Counted from the stretch's first letter, positions 34,996-42,690 are shown. The stretch: DNA of 50,407 nt from Actinomycetota bacterium (GCA_030019215.1 JASEEZ010000015.1:1-50407); one strand, 5' to 3'. Notes: generated by a model from the sequence alone, not told the origin. Numbers and translations are program-made.

Positions 34996-36020
34996 CCTTC
35001 CCTCTCGCTCTTTGCCATTTTGAAGTGATCATAGCCCGCCCCAAGAGGGGATATTGTTCCCTCCCGACCCACCAAAACGATTCCTTCCTCCTCGCGAACG
35101 ATGTCTCCCACCAGGGTCACTGCGGTCTTCGTCTCCCGAAAAACTCGCCCGGCCATATCTCTGGACCGGTGAGCCGGGACGGTAAAGACAAGCTCGTAAT
35201 CCTCGCCTCCGTAGAGAGCGAGATCTTCCAGTCTCATACCGGCAGCCTTCGCGACCTCCTTCACCCCTAAAGCTATAGGGATATCTTCCAGATACAACCT
35301 GGCCCCTACTCCGCTCTCCTGGCATATGTGAGTTACCTCGCTGGCAAGCCCATCACTGATATCCTCCATGGCGTGAATGCCATGCATGGCTGCCGCCCTA
35401 GCCTCCTTAACCCGAGCCAGGGGCATTAGATGAGCTCTTTTTAATTTCTCCTTGCGTTTCGGAACCGCCTTCTCAAGCTCAGTGTGTAAAAGAAGTTGAA
35501 GTCCGGCCGCCGAAGCCCCAAGACAGCCGGTGACGAGAATTTTGTCTCCGACGTGGGCGGTGGCCCGGCGGCAGAGCATCTCTATCTCCACCTCACCCAA
35601 TATGAAAACACTCAAGGTGAGACGGGTTGCCCGAGTAATATCCCCACCGATGATCGACAGTCCGTATTCTCCCGCCGCCTCCATCATCCCCAAATAGAGC
35701 TGTTCCACAAAATTCATGCTCGTTTCCGACCTCAAGCCCAAGGAAACCAAAGCAAAGTGGGGAAATCCACCCATGGCCGCGACGTCGCTCACGTTTACCA
35801 CAATGGATTTATAACCCAGCTGAAAGGGAGTTATCAGTGGGAACTTGAAGTGAACGCCCTCGACCAACATATCGGTGGTCAGAACATCAAAGTGCCCCAT
35901 GATGGGAATGGTGACCGCCGCATCATCTCCAATCGCCACCACAACCCGGTCATCATGGGTGGTAACAAGCTTCCTAATCCTCTCTATAAGCTCCGCTTCT
36001 CCGATATCCTTGATGCGCAT
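34992..36020 (-). CDS. thiL: Thiamine-monophosphate kinase ThiL
   Basis: ThiL phosphorylates thiamine monophosphate to TPP. The 342-residue protein has the PurM-like motifs VVAIGDDAAVT, TTDMLVEGVHF, KSIVVNVSDVAAMGGFPHFA, IIGGDITRATRLTLSVFILG, AMEDISDGLASEVTHICQES and YGGEDYELVFTVP. It lies nine bases downstream of thiC and overlaps thiD. Confidence 0.95.
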   Translation of the reverse strand: MRIKDIGEAELIERIRKLVTTHDDRVVVAIGDDAAVTIPIMGHFDVLTTDMLVEGVHFKFPLITPFQLGYKSIVVNVSDVAAMGGFPHFALVSLGLRSETSMNFVEQLYLGMMEAAGEYGLSIIGGDITRATRLTLSVFILGEVEIEMLCRRATAHVGDKILVTGCLGASAAGLQLLLHTELEKAVPKRKEKLKRAHLMPLARVKEARAAAMHGIHAMEDISDGLASEVTHICQESGVGARLYLEDIPIALGVKEVAKAAGMRLEDLALYGGEDYELVFTVPAHRSRDMAGRVFRETKTAVTLVGDIVREEEGIVLVGREGTISPLGAGYDHFKMAKSEREG

Positions 36021-36028
36021 GCCTCATC

Positions 36029-37330
36029 CTAACATTTTTCTCCCCGATCGGATCCCAGAAACTCCCCGACCAGTTTCATTGCGCAGAATTCCCCGCACAT
36101 CGTACAGGTTTCCTCATTCGGTACTTTCCTCTCCTCATAGGCTCTCCTCGCCTTCTCTGGGTCGATGGCCAACTCGATCTCCTTCTGCCAGTCGAGAGCC
36201 TTTCTGGCCCTGGCCATCTCCAGATCCCAGTCCTTAGCCCCAGGGACACCCTTAGCTATGTCGGCAGCGTGTGCGGCAATCCTGGAGGCGATGACTCCTT
36301 CCCTGACATCCCCTACCGTCGGAAGGCCAAGATGTTCGCGGGGGGTCACATAGCAGAGGAAGTCCGCACCAGCCCAAGCAGCCAGAGCTCCACCGATGGC
36401 GGAGCTTATGTGATCATAATCAGGCGCCACATCAGTGACGAGGGGACCCAGAACATAGAAGGGCGCCCCCTTGCAAATGCTCTTTGCCATCCTCATATTT
36501 GCCTCGATGTGGTCCAGGGGTAAATGACCGGGCCCCTCCACCATAACCTGAACCTGGGCCTCCCTGGCTCTCTCGACCAACCGCCCAAGGGTTACCAACT
36601 CTTGAATCTGTGCCCCATCGGAGGCATCGGCGAGACAACCGGGACGCATGCCATCCCCCAAGCTCAGAGTGAGATCGTAACGTCTGGCAATTTCAAGAAG
36701 CCTATCGAACTGTTTATAAAGGGGATTTTCTTTTTCATTATGGATCATCCAGCCGACCACAAAGGCACCTCCACGGCTAACAACATCCATGACTCGCTTC
36801 TGTCGCACGAGGGCATTGAGCGCTTCCCGGGTGATTCCACAATGAACAGTCGCAAAATCAACTCCATCTTTGGCGTGCTCCTCGATGACCCCAAATAGAT
36901 GATCCACAGTCATTTCAACGATGCTACCGTATTTTTCCAAGGCATCGACCGCCGCCTGATAGATGGGGACGGTACCAACCGGAAGCGAGGCGTGGGACAA
37001 GATCTCCCGCCTTATCTCTCGCAGGTCTCCTCCCGTGCTCAAATCCATCACAGCATCAGCACCGGTTGCAACGGCCACCTTCAACTTTTCGAGCTCCTCC
37101 TTCAGAAAGGGATAGTCCTCCGAGGTTCCGATATTGGCATTCACCTTGGTGCGCAAGCCCTCACCGATACCAATGGATCGAACCATCGTCCGATTCACGT
37201 TTCGGGGAACGACAACCCTGCCCTCGATAACACTTCGACAGAGCCGATCAAGAGCAACCCCTTCCTCCGAAGCCAACTCCTCAACAGACTTTGGAACATC
37301 CCCCGCCTTTATTCTCTCAATTAAGGTCAT
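36029..37330 (-). CDS. thiC: Phosphomethylpyrimidine synthase ThiC
   Basis: ThiC is the radical SAM enzyme that turns AIR into HMP-P. The 433-residue protein is the shorter type without the extra N-terminal domain. Motifs: NANIGTSEDYPFLKEELEK, GADAVMDLSTGGDLREIRRE, FATVHCGITREALNAL, LSLGDGMRPGCLADASDGAQ, MVEGPGHLPLDHIEANM and YDHISSAIGGALAAWAGADF. The cluster motif near the C-terminus reads CTMCGEFC, spacing CX2CX3C, one residue shorter than the CX2CX4C of the long bacterial form. It overlaps thiE by four bases with GAAGGAGA as ribosome-binding site. Confidence 0.96.
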   Translation of the reverse strand: MTLIERIKAGDVPKSVEELASEEGVALDRLCRSVIEGRVVVPRNVNRTMVRSIGIGEGLRTKVNANIGTSEDYPFLKEELEKLKVAVATGADAVMDLSTGGDLREIRREILSHASLPVGTVPIYQAAVDALEKYGSIVEMTVDHLFGVIEEHAKDGVDFATVHCGITREALNALVRQKRVMDVVSRGGAFVVGWMIHNEKENPLYKQFDRLLEIARRYDLTLSLGDGMRPGCLADASDGAQIQELVTLGRLVERAREAQVQVMVEGPGHLPLDHIEANMRMAKSICKGAPFYVLGPLVTDVAPDYDHISSAIGGALAAWAGADFLCYVTPREHLGLPTVGDVREGVIASRIAAHAADIAKGVPGAKDWDLEMARARKALDWQKEIELAIDPEKARRAYEERKVPNEETCTMCGEFCAMKLVGEFLGSDRGEKC

Positions 37331-37974
37331 TCTCCTTCGCCTACCTTGTTTTTTTTCGCCCTTATGATCTTCCCCAACAAATCCTCACTCGCCCTTCTCA
37401 TCTCCGGAGCAAAAGCCACAGCTGAAATCACTGCCACGCCATCTGCCCCGGCCTCGATTATGGCCTCCACGTTATCGAGCGACACTCCACCAATGGCAAC
37501 TATGGGAATATCGATGGTTTTCTTAATGTCGCTCAAAGTTTTAAGCCCAGTGGGCTCCCCCGCATCGCCCTTGGAGGAAGTCGCAAAGATCGGGCCGACG
37601 CCGAGATAATCGGCACCGCCTCTCGCCGCCTGAACTGCCTCCTCCAGATTTCGAGCCGAGACCCCGATTATCCTCTCCGATCCCAAAATGCGCCGTGCCA
37701 TCTCTAGGGACATATCATCTTGACCGATGTGCACTCCCAATGCACCCACCGCCAGAGCAATATCGAGTCTATCGTTAATTATCAAAGGAATTTCTCTATC
37801 GGCTAACAGTTCATGAAGGGCCATTGCCATCTCCAGAACCTCACGCGTGCTCTTCCCCTTCTCCCGAAACTGGATGATGGTGGCACCTCCCTTCACCGCC
37901 TCCCTGGCTACATCCAGATGGGTTCGGCCCAGTTTTGGAACGTCCGCCGTTATCACATATAAACTGTAATCCAA
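37327..37974 (-). CDS. thiE: Thiamine-phosphate synthase ThiE
   Basis: ThiE joins HMP-PP and thiazole phosphate. The 215-residue TIM barrel has GATIIQFREKGKSTREVLE, PLIINDRLDIALAVGALGVH, IGQDDMSLEMARRILG, GVSARNLEEAVQAARGGADY, GVGPIFATSSKGDAGEP and IPIVAIGGVSLDNVEAIIEAG, all family signatures. The start is TTG. The gap to thiM upstream holds a short MITE copy. Confidence 0.96.
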   Translation of the reverse strand: MDYSLYVITADVPKLGRTHLDVAREAVKGGATIIQFREKGKSTREVLEMAMALHELLADREIPLIINDRLDIALAVGALGVHIGQDDMSLEMARRILGSERIIGVSARNLEEAVQAARGGADYLGVGPIFATSSKGDAGEPTGLKTLSDIKKTIDIPIVAIGGVSLDNVEAIIEAGADGVAVISAVAFAPEMRRASEDLLGKIIRAKKNKVGEGE

Positions 37975-37983
37975 ACCAACCCC

Positions 37984-38017
37984 CTAGTGCCGTTACAACT
38001 ATTTCCTATGGTACTAG
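37984..38017. mobile_element. MITE-like element, copy B (34 bp, internally deleted)
   Basis: Begins CTAGTGCCGTTACAACT (37984-38000), continues ATTTCCTAT and ends GGTACTAG (38010-38017). One end is complete and only about four bases of the other end remain inside the CTAG duplication. The final CTAG supplies the TAG stop codon of thiM. Confidence 0.65.
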
Positions 38018-38826
38018 GCCATTTGAACCCTGCACCCGCTCAAGATATCCTGGGAACTAAGGTGGGCCAGGGAATTATACAGAGCGACGTGAAAGGTCCC
38101 GGGAAGACCACCCGACTCGCGAGCGGCAATCTCCCCAGCAAGGCCGAAAGCCACCAGTCCACCCACGGTGGCCAAAAAACGATCCTTTTGAACAGCCGCA
38201 AAGGCCCCAATAAGGGTAGTGGCCATACAGCCCGTGCCCGTGACCGTGCTCAACATCGGATCACCGTTGCCAACCAGCGCCACCCTTCTCCCATCGCTCA
38301 CCAAATCCTCCTTGCCGGTCACAGCCACCACGCAATCTCGTTTAAAGGCAAACTCCTTGACTATTTCGAGCATGTTGTCCAAACCACCAACGGATTCAAC
38401 CCCCTTTATTTGCCCACCGTAACCCGCCAGGATTGATATCTCGGCTGAATTTCCCCTGATCACATCGATCTTTAAAGACTTGATTAGGTAGCGGGCGCTC
38501 TCGGTACGCAAGGAGGTAGCCCCCACACCCACCGGGTCCAGGATGATGGGAATATTGAGCTCATTGGCCACTCTACCCGCCAGGGTCATGGATTCGATCA
38601 ACTCGGGCGTGAGAGTTCCAATATTGAGAATTAGGGCCCCCGCTGCCCGAACCATCTCCTCGACTTCCTCCTTGGCGTGAGCCATAACTGGAAGAGCACC
38701 GATACAGAGTGTGACGTTGGCGGTCTCATTCATCACCACAAAATTGGTGATGTGATGAAGAAGCGGCTTTAGCCTGCGTACCCCATCCAAGTCTTGGACA
38801 ATCAGCTGAGCGATGTCTTTCTTCAC
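38014..38826 (-). CDS. thiM: Hydroxyethylthiazole kinase ThiM
   Basis: ThiM phosphorylates hydroxyethylthiazole, a salvage step. The 270-residue protein has PLLHHITNFVVMNETANVTL, GALPVMAHAKEEVEEMV, PIILDPVGVGATSLRT, VIRGNSAEISILAGYGGQIK, GVESVGGL and VTGTGCMATTLIGAFAAV (with the catalytic Cys). The start is GTG after GAGGAGGTAAACGAC. It is the first gene after the TPP riboswitch. The salvage thiM first, and no thiG/thiH/thiS here, suggests that thiazole is obtained by uptake or from genes elsewhere. Confidence 0.95.
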   Translation of the reverse strand: MKKDIAQLIVQDLDGVRRLKPLLHHITNFVVMNETANVTLCIGALPVMAHAKEEVEEMVRAAGALILNIGTLTPELIESMTLAGRVANELNIPIILDPVGVGATSLRTESARYLIKSLKIDVIRGNSAEISILAGYGGQIKGVESVGGLDNMLEIVKEFAFKRDCVVAVTGKEDLVSDGRRVALVGNGDPMLSTVTGTGCMATTLIGAFAAVQKDRFLATVGGLVAFGLAGEIAARESGGLPGTFHVALYNSLAHLSSQDILSGCRVQMA

Positions 38827-38852
38827 GTCGTTTACCTCCTCAAGTTATTATC

Positions 38853-38887
38853 AAAAAACCGCCCTGCCAAACGGCGGGACGGTTTTT
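38853..38887 (-). terminator. Intrinsic terminator of the TPP riboswitch leader
   Basis: The minus strand folds as AAAAACCGTCCCGCC, a GTTT loop, and GGCAGGGCGGTTTTTT, a stable stem followed by a U-run, between the aptamer and the thiM ribosome-binding site. A competing hairpin (ATCTGC/GCAGAT, 38894-38916) touches the last strand of aptamer stem P1. The arrangement fits control by transcription termination. Confidence 0.8.
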
Positions 38888-38915
38888 CACAAGTTAATCT
38901 GCAAGCAAGCAGATA

Positions 38916-39044
38916 ATCTCATTATCCCTTCGCTGGCATTACCCAGCCCCCCGATGTCCATCGGGGGGGCCTCAACGGCTCAGGTTCAAACGGTCGACCA
39001 TACAGTCCTCTCAGCCTTGCCATCGGCGAGGCTCCCGTTGAGAT
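38916..39044 (-). promoter_or_regulatory. TPP riboswitch (THI element)
   Basis: The minus strand carries the core of the TPP aptamer: GGGAGCC, GGCTGAGAGG (CTGAGA at 39014-39009), TTGAACCTGA (38980-38987) and CTGGGTAATGCCAGCGAAGG (38931-38948 region), closed by P1 ATCTCA/TGAGAT (39044-39039 and 38921-38916). It lies upstream of thiM. Unusually, about 30 bases including a 10-bp-arm palindrome (38947-38968) stand between GAACCTGA and CTGGGTAATG, where most TPP aptamers have one or two bases. Confidence 0.93.
38947..38968. repeat. Palindromic element inside the TPP riboswitch
   Basis: CCCCCCGATG and CATCGGGGGG flank a central TC. Its core CCCGATGTCCATCGGG (38950-38965) is identical, in the same orientation, to the element in recG at 27843. 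It sits in the junction before aptamer helix P4/P5. Confidence 0.7.
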
Positions 39045-39060
39045 ATTCAATTTTAAAAGT

Positions 39061-39066
39061 ATTATA
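39061..39066 (-). promoter_or_regulatory. Extended -10 promoter of the thi operon
   Basis: Minus-strand CTGCTATAAT (extended -10) about 17 bases before the first base of aptamer stem P1. No clear -35. It would start the riboswitch leader at about 39054. Confidence 0.55.
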
Positions 39067-39144
39067 GCAGAACATAGAGCTACAATAAAATCAATCAACA
39101 AAGGAGTCCGTCCACAATTGCTAGAAAGTAATGATGATGTCTAG

Positions 39145-39154
39145 ATATAATGAA
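39145..39154 (+). promoter_or_regulatory. -10-like element before the hydrolase gene
   Basis: TAGATATAAT ends only a few bases before the ATG at 39160. There is no clear ribosome-binding site, so the hydrolase may be read from a leaderless or nearly leaderless mRNA. Confidence 0.35.
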
Positions 39155-39159
39155 ATGAA

Positions 39160-40140
39160 ATGCTAAAAAGACTCATCTTACCCTTCAAGAAATCCCTGAA
39201 AATAGTGCTGGTCACAGTGACGGTTGCGGTGCTTCTAGTGCTGGTGGGAGCCACCACTTACAGCTATCTAATCTTTCCGAACTACATCGGCAAAACACCC
39301 CCGCCACCTCCCTCAATCCCGACAGGAACCAGCGTCGAAGTCGCTGGAAGAAAGATTCACTACATCAAGGAGGGTGAAGGGAAGCCCCTCATCCTAATCC
39401 ACGGCTTCGGTGGCTCTACCTTTAGCTGGCGTCACAACATCAATCCCCTATCGAAGACTTTCACCGTCTACACGCTTGATCTTCCCGGATTTGGTCTCTC
39501 GGAGAAGTCAACTACGTTCAGATACTCGACCCTAGCCCACGCGGAACTGGTAAAAAATTTCATGAAAGCGCTGAGAATCGATAAGGCGACCCTAGTCGGG
39601 CATTCCATGGGGGGCGAAGTGGCCATAATCGTTGCTCTTCAATACCCAGAAAAGGTGGAAAAGCTGATTCTCATAGACAGCCCGATCGAACAGAGCTACC
39701 CACACCCCTTAATGAGACTGCTAGCCAGCCCTCCATTGGGCAAAGTGCTCGTAAGAAGCATCCTCTTCAACGCAAAATCAGTTGAATTCGCCCTCAAGAG
39801 GTCCTATTACGACAACAAACTCGTCACCAAAGAGGTTATCACGGGCTACTTTTACCCCATGAGGACCAAGGGAGCCGATGAAGCCTTTCTGGCCATGAGC
39901 AGAAGTTACATCATCACCGAAGTAAAAGACGGCCTCCAATACCTTTACCTCCCCGCCCTCATAATATGGGGAGAGAAAGACAGACTGGTTCTGGTGGACC
40001 GGGGACACTTCCTGCACGGGCAGATCAGAAAATCCAAACTCATTATCATCCCCGAATGTGGTCACTCGCCAATGGAGGAGAAACCGGCGAGGATTAATGA
40101 CTTAATCGAACGATTCGCCACAGGAAAAACACTTGAATAA
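39160..40140 (+). CDS. Membrane-anchored alpha/beta hydrolase
   Basis: The 326-residue protein has an uncleaved-looking N-terminal membrane anchor (about residues 14-37, IVLVTVTVAVLLVLVGATTY) and an alpha/beta hydrolase domain placed outside the cytoplasm. Catalytic pieces: oxyanion HGFGGSTFSW, nucleophile in LVGHSMGGEVAIIVAL, acid Asp in IIWGEKDRLVLV and His in IPECGHSPMEEKP. Substrate is unknown; esterase/lipase or haloperoxidase-like are possible. It is the first gene on the plus strand after the divergent thi operon and converges with the cupin gene (16 bases between stops). Confidence 0.88.
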   Translation: MLKRLILPFKKSLKIVLVTVTVAVLLVLVGATTYSYLIFPNYIGKTPPPPPSIPTGTSVEVAGRKIHYIKEGEGKPLILIHGFGGSTFSWRHNINPLSKTFTVYTLDLPGFGLSEKSTTFRYSTLAHAELVKNFMKALRIDKATLVGHSMGGEVAIIVALQYPEKVEKLILIDSPIEQSYPHPLMRLLASPPLGKVLVRSILFNAKSVEFALKRSYYDNKLVTKEVITGYFYPMRTKGADEAFLAMSRSYIITEVKDGLQYLYLPALIIWGEKDRLVLVDRGHFLHGQIRKSKLIIIPECGHSPMEEKPARINDLIERFATGKTLE

Positions 40141-40156
40141 AGTTTTTCTTAATTTC

Positions 40157-40495
40157 CTATTTGATGGGCACGAGACAGATAAATTGCAAACACCCCGCCG
40201 ATGGCGGGGTGTTTGCAATCTGATGCTCCTCGTTAGCGGGGACAAAAATGACATCACCGACGCTTAAAGGGATCTCGCCATCTTTTCCCACCGCCGCTCC
40301 CTTGCCCTCGAGAATGAAGATCTCATGTTCCCAATCGTGGGCGTGATAGGGGGTTGCGCATCCGGCCTCGACCTCAAATACCCGCATCGCAAAATTGGGA
40401 GCCCCGTCCCCTTCACCTATCACCCAGCGCACGGTGACCCCCGGCGTGCCCTCGACGGGCTCGCTTTTGACCTCTCGATAGTTACAAATCTTCAT
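40157..40495 (-). CDS. Cupin domain protein
   Basis: Single-domain cupin of 112 residues. I chose the ATG at 40495 (MKICNYREVKSEPVEG), with GGAGGGGGG upstream. Metal-binding cupin motif 1 is [20 protein letters not shown] (two His, one Glu) and motif 2 is VGDVIFVPANEEHQIANTP. The role (dioxygenase, isomerase or sensor) cannot be told. The last part of the gene (40183-40219) contains a perfect 17-bp inverted repeat with a three-base loop, encoding IANTPPSAGCLQ; homologues usually have a NTGDEPLRF-type sequence here, so this end looks locally remodelled. Confidence 0.87.
   Translation of the reverse strand: MKICNYREVKSEPVEGTPGVTVRWVIGEGDGAPNFAMRVFEVEAGCATPYHAHDWEHEIFILEGKGAAVGKDGEIPLSVGDVIFVPANEEHQIANTPPSAGCLQFICLVPIK
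40183..40219. repeat. Perfect 17-bp hairpin at the cupin gene end
   Basis: ATTGCAAACACCCCGCC and GGCGGGGTGTTTGCAAT with GAT as loop. It lies inside the cupin coding region near its stop and between two converging genes. No U-run follows on either strand, so a normal intrinsic terminator is unlikely. Confidence 0.8.
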
Positions 40496-40528
40496 CGTCG
40501 TCCCCCCTCCACAGACCACCCAATAATT

Positions 40529-40560
40529 CTAGTGCCGTTACAACTTTAAAATAGAACATT
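40529..40560. mobile_element. MITE-like element, copy C (one end only)
   Basis: CTAGTGCCGTTACAACT at 40529-40545, then TTAAAATAGAACATT, which matches the inner side of one end of copy D (CTAAGATAGAACATT). No second end is found nearby. It lies just upstream of the cupin gene. Confidence 0.6.
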
Positions 40561-40588
40561 TTGTCGATTAAAAGAAGTGATATACACT

Positions 40589-40632
40589 TTTGAAGAAGAA
40601 TTTGATACCCTTTGAAAAGAAATTTGGTACCC
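40589..40632 (+). repeat. Two 22-bp imperfect direct repeats before the CvpA gene
   Basis: Units at 40589-40610 and 40611-40632, 18 of 22 bases identical (TTTGAAGAAGAATTTGATAC and TTTGAAAAGAAATTTGGTAC, each followed by CC). Placed about 50-95 bases before the ATG of the next gene; may be a regulator-binding site or a slippage product. Confidence 0.45.
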
Positions 40633-40683
40633 TAACGGGTATTCGCAACTCCTTCAAGATCAGACAAGGATGGGTTTAAGGAG

Positions 40684-41556
40684 ATGAACTGGGTAGATCC
40701 GATAATTATCCTTTTGGTCCTTTTGGCCACCCTGAATGGAACGGCGATTGGACTTGTCGGTGGAATCTTCGAAATTTTAAGCCTAGTTGCCGGACTGATC
40801 GTGGCCTCAAAATACTACTCCCCCTGGGGAAACTTACTGGCCAACCTACTTCCCATCCCGAAAGACATCGCCAACATCCTCGGTTTCGGTCTCCTGTTTC
40901 TCTTAATCCGTGAGTTGATCTTGAGCTTCGGTGGCCTGATTAAACTGCCCACCCGGAATCGGCTGGTGAGGTTGGTCAACGGCGTCGGTGGGGGCCTGGT
41001 GGGTCTCTTCGCGGGAGTAGTCGTCACCGGTCTGATCTTGGTGCTCCTGACCGCCTTTCCTCTAAACGCTGGCCTCACAGCTCAGATCAGACAATCCCAT
41101 CTGGGCCCAAAATTGATCGACGCTATGACGGAACTCTACGTTAAAACCGAGGCGGCTCTGCCCCTAGAGGTTCCCAAACTCGCCTTCTACCCCGAAAAGC
41201 TGGCAACAAAGGGCGATTTACGGGCGATAGATTTTAGCACCCTGGATGGAGCAACCTGCATCGCCTGTGAAGGAAAGGTCAAATTCCTCGGGTACTTCAG
41301 AAATAAGTACGGTTCTGCCTCACCCAAGTTCGTCTGCACCAAATGTGGTCGAGTAAGCGATGGCTGCCAAACCTTTGAGGGTCACCATCTGATGTATGGG
41401 CAGTGCCCCGCAGTCCTCGGACGCCAGGGCTACAGATTTGATTGTGGAGTATGGACGAATGGAAATTTTGCAAAACCAGTGGGCACATGCCCGGTGTGTG
41501 GGGAAAGGGCTCTCGAGGTCATACCGATGGAAGTAGCTATTCTAGGGGTAAATTAA
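40684..41556 (+). CDS. CvpA-like membrane protein with cysteine-rich C-terminal domain
   Basis: The 290-residue protein joins two parts. Residues 1-125 form about four membrane helices of the CvpA/colicin V production type (MNWVDPIIILLVLLATLNGT, GLVGGIFEILSLVAGLIVAS, VNGVGGGLVGLFAGVVV). Residues about 185-275 are a soluble domain with nine cysteines: CIAC (192/195), CTKC (218/221), C228, C241, C254 and CPVC (269/272), with HH at 234-235. This looks like two or more zinc ribbons or a metal centre. I do not know this fusion from described families. TTAAGGAG directly precedes the ATG. Its TAA stop overlaps the TAA of the converging M23 gene (shared TTAA). Confidence 0.8.
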   Translation: MNWVDPIIILLVLLATLNGTAIGLVGGIFEILSLVAGLIVASKYYSPWGNLLANLLPIPKDIANILGFGLLFLLIRELILSFGGLIKLPTRNRLVRLVNGVGGGLVGLFAGVVVTGLILVLLTAFPLNAGLTAQIRQSHLGPKLIDAMTELYVKTEAALPLEVPKLAFYPEKLATKGDLRAIDFSTLDGATCIACEGKVKFLGYFRNKYGSASPKFVCTKCGRVSDGCQTFEGHHLMYGQCPAVLGRQGYRFDCGVWTNGNFAKPVGTCPVCGERALEVIPMEVAILGVN

Positions 41557-42620
41557 CGGGCGGCCTGCAGGATGGGATAAGGATTGACTGCACTTCCACC
41601 GTTAGGATGAACCTCAAAGTGAAGATGACAAGATCCCCCGCGAGCGTTGCCCGTATTGCCAACGTAGCCAATGACATCTCCCTTGTTTACACGGCCTCCG
41701 GTCACGGCATAACCAGAAAGATGCATGTAGGCATACTTGTGCCCATCATCCCCATAGAGATAGATCGTCTTTCCTCCAAGACGGCTGTAACTGGTTCCGA
41801 TGGTACCGCTCATACAAGCAATACAGGGGGTGCCCCTCAAAGCGAATACGTCACAACCCTGGTGGCGCCGCCCTCCACTGCGGGGAGCCAACCAACTGTT
41901 GGTGAAAGCATTGGGTCCCAAAACGGGAAAGGCAAAACCCGCTATACTGTAACGGGCAGAGGAATAGGAGACACTCTTCCGCCTCGCCCTGCGCTCCATC
42001 TCGATCAGCTGACCCTCTTTTGTGGAGAGCAATGATTTCAGCTGGCGCAACTTTTTATCGAGATCATCCCGCTTGGACTTGAGCACATTTAGCTGAGCTT
42101 TCTCTCTTTCGCGCTGTTGAGCTAGTTCCTCTCTTCTCCGCTCAACCTCGGCTTTTATCTCCCTTACTTTCTCAAGAGTCTCGGCATCCTCCTCGCTTAT
42201 CCTCTTCAGTAGATCGAGGCGGGTCATGAACCCTCTAAAATTCTCGGCGCCAAAAAGGACTTCAATAAAATCGATGTCCCCATTCCGATAGATGACATTG
42301 ACCCGGTCATTGAGGATCTTTTGAGCGATCTGCAGCTCCTGCTCTACCTCATCCAAACGTGCTTGGGTGGATCGCATTTCGCCCTCGACCTTGACCAGGT
42401 TCACCCAGGCAGTATTGTACCCTTGAGCAAGCTGGATGAGATTCTTATCTAAATCGCTGATTTGGCGCCGGATGCTGGTTATCTCCCCTTTCTTTTTCGA
42501 GACGGAAGATGCACCAGCTAAAGAGGGAAAAATGAGAGAAAACACTAGGAGGGTCGCCGTTATTAACACCCATATCTTCTTCTTTGGAAGAAGTACATTC
42601 CCAAAACCCTGAATTTTCAC
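41553..42620 (-). CDS. Secreted coiled-coil M23 family peptidase
   Basis: Envelope endopeptidase of the M23 (LytM/lysostaphin) family, which cuts peptidoglycan cross-bridges. An N-terminal hydrophobic signal (IWVLITATLLVFSLIFPSLA) is followed by a long coiled coil (about residues 45-200 of the frame) of the PcsB/EnvC type, and the M23 domain with HQGCDVFALRGTPCIACMSG (His and Asp), YAYMHLSGYAVTGGRVNKGD, VIGYVGNTGNARGG and the HLHFEVHPNGG metal motif. All metal ligands are present, so it should be active. The start is unclear: GTG at 42620 has GGAGG very close; a TTG at 42656 lacks a site. Confidence 0.9.
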   Translation of the reverse strand: MKIQGFGNVLLPKKKIWVLITATLLVFSLIFPSLAGASSVSKKKGEITSIRRQISDLDKNLIQLAQGYNTAWVNLVKVEGEMRSTQARLDEVEQELQIAQKILNDRVNVIYRNGDIDFIEVLFGAENFRGFMTRLDLLKRISEEDAETLEKVREIKAEVERRREELAQQREREKAQLNVLKSKRDDLDKKLRQLKSLLSTKEGQLIEMERRARRKSVSYSSARYSIAGFAFPVLGPNAFTNSWLAPRSGGRRHQGCDVFALRGTPCIACMSGTIGTSYSRLGGKTIYLYGDDGHKYAYMHLSGYAVTGGRVNKGDVIGYVGNTGNARGGSCHLHFEVHPNGGSAVNPYPILQAAR

Positions 42621-42690
42621 CGCCTCCAGAGAAGCTAAATCAAATTCTTGCGACAAAGAGACCGCTCACATACTTATATTTAATAACATA

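Noticed and set aside
35496-36032. 178-codon plus-strand frame over thiL
   Set aside because: Shadow of thiL with no family resemblance.
38813-39067. Plus-strand reading frame of 84 codons across the thi leader
   Set aside because: It lies on the TPP riboswitch, terminator and promoter of the opposite strand and shows no protein-like pattern.
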